This document shows positions 63,411 to 64,000 of a stretch of DNA of 64,000 bases, one piece after another. Numbering within the stretch: the first letter of the stretch is position 1; each line of letters starts with the position of its first letter. The notes below the pieces were generated by a model, which was not told the origin of the DNA, ran no database searches, and was given only the letters and a program-made list of their open reading frames with translations. The stretch comes from Caulobacter sp. S45 (GTDB taxonomy: Bacteria; Pseudomonadota; Alphaproteobacteria; Caulobacterales; Caulobacteraceae). The position numbers and the translations under genes were made by a program. The DNA lies in NCBI RefSeq assembly GCF_009765965.1, contig NZ_LMUL01000007.1:1-64000 (forward strand). The letters are read 5' to 3'.

Positions 63411-64000
63411 CTAGTTCGTCCCCGTATCTTCGAGGTGGAGCGTCGCGCCCTTTCGCACCATCTTGAGCTTCAGCAAGGCTGAGATCATCGTCAGCGTCGC
63501 ATCGGTGTTGCGAAGGTTGAAGCGCCCCGTGAGCGCGACGTTCGCCTTAGATGCGTCGTCCAGGAAAATCTTCTCGGCGCCGTAGCGGTTGAGCCTGGCG
63601 ATGGCGTAGCTGAGCGGCATGTTCTCCGCCTGCAGCCAGTCGGTGCGCCAGTTCTGATAGGCGACCGGATCGAAGCGCCCTTGAACCGCACCCCGGTGTG
63701 GATCGAAGACCAGCCAGGCCCCTTTCTGCAGCGTGCGAGGGGGGGCGCCAGAGGAGGCCACGCTCACAGATCCCTGGAATACGCGGATCTCCGTGGCGTC
63801 GACCACCCGCTCCACATCGAAAACGGTGCCCAGGTCGGTGACCGTGACCGCGCCGGCGGCGACATTGAAAGGGGCCGCGGAATTGTGGGCCACTTCGAAC
63901 ATCGCCTCTCCGCGATCCAGCCGAACCTCGCGTCTCCGCTTGGAGAAGACGACGGTCAGGCGAGTGTCGGCGTTGAGATGAACGACCGAGCGATCGCTGA
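63411..64000 (-). CDS. FecR-family anti-sigma factor, 5' part outside window
   Basis: The visible 196 residues are the FecR domain and C-terminal domain: SVVHLNADTRLTVVFSKRRR, GEAMFEVAHNSAAPFNVAAG, VTDLGTVFDVERV, and the secretin-like end NMPLSYAIARLNRYGAEKIF ending HLEDTGTN. The frame is open to the window edge, so the N-terminal domain and the partner sigma gene should lie just beyond 64000. It is a fourth FecR-type signalling locus counted with the two complete modules and the unpaired receptor at 57469. Its stop abuts an IS right-end core. Confidence 0.85.
   Translation of the reverse strand, partial: SDRSVVHLNADTRLTVVFSKRRREVRLDRGEAMFEVAHNSAAPFNVAAGAVTVTDLGTVFDVERVVDATEIRVFQGSVSVASSGAPPRTLQKGAWLVFDPHRGAVQGRFDPVAYQNWRTDWLQAENMPLSYAIARLNRYGAEKIFLDDASKANVALTGRFNLRNTDATLTMISALLKLKMVRKGATLHLEDTGTN

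Overview
The window reads as chromosome of a high-GC alphaproteobacterium, most likely a member of Caulobacterales (Phenylobacterium/Caulobacter type). This is an inference from gene style: several large TonB-dependent receptors, FecI/FecR signalling pairs, CocE and class-C-type hydrolases, periplasmic molybdenum hydroxylases and a strong GC3 bias. No rRNA, tRNA or CRISPR array was seen.

Layout. 1-4750: the 3' end of an IS6-type insertion sequence, then a FecI-like sigma factor, a FecR anti-sigma factor and a 920-residue TonB receptor with an STN signalling domain; a TIGR02466-type putative 2-oxoglutarate/iron oxygenase is convergent. 5400-11510: an accessory strip of small genes (frameshifted Nudix hydrolase, several hypotheticals, NIPSNAP protein, glycine-rich secreted protein, DUF4279 protein), separated by two families of degenerate repeats. 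11510-14900: a serine hydrolase and a metallo-beta-lactamase-fold hydrolase. 15060-16790: an IS6 remnant placed just upstream of a sulfite dehydrogenase pair (sorAB). 17430-23760: MFS transporter, SDR, a deleted SDR pseudogene and a three-subunit periplasmic aldehyde oxidoreductase (paoABC type). 24159-29600: a GGDEF-EAL protein and a 1051-residue Asp-box propeller protein. 30389-34400: a second complete sigma/FecR/TonB-receptor module.

34600-44190: a secreted/beta-barrel-like protein, a GlcG/HbpS-type protein, a small cytochrome c, the chromate transporter chrA, an exported Fe superoxide dismutase, the nickel/cobalt efflux pair dmeR-dmeF, and a tightly overlapping operon of response regulator, histidine kinase and a nine-heme cytochrome c. 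44200-45070: an IS6 left-end remnant fused to a decayed element carrying a broken tyrosine recombinase. 45374-49520: a second molybdenum hydroxylase (isoquinoline-1-oxidoreductase-like small and large subunits plus a triheme cytochrome c), all overlapping by 4 nt. 50032-56322: an AraC regulator divergent from an SDR and a CocE-type hydrolase, a GIY-YIG protein, an LLM flavin oxidoreductase and a MaoC-type hydratase. 56433-57270: the only intact IS6-type element. 57469-62690: a third TonB receptor, a secreted EthD-like-fold protein, an MFS pseudogene and an FAD-dependent oxidoreductase. 63139-64000: nested IS left ends and a FecR gene that runs off the window.

Common themes are nutrient sensing and uptake across the outer membrane, electron transfer in the periplasm (three molybdenum enzymes and four c-type cytochromes, one with nine hemes) and metal stress. 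Insertion-sequence ends and short dispersed repeats mark most boundaries between functional blocks, so the region looks repeatedly rearranged.
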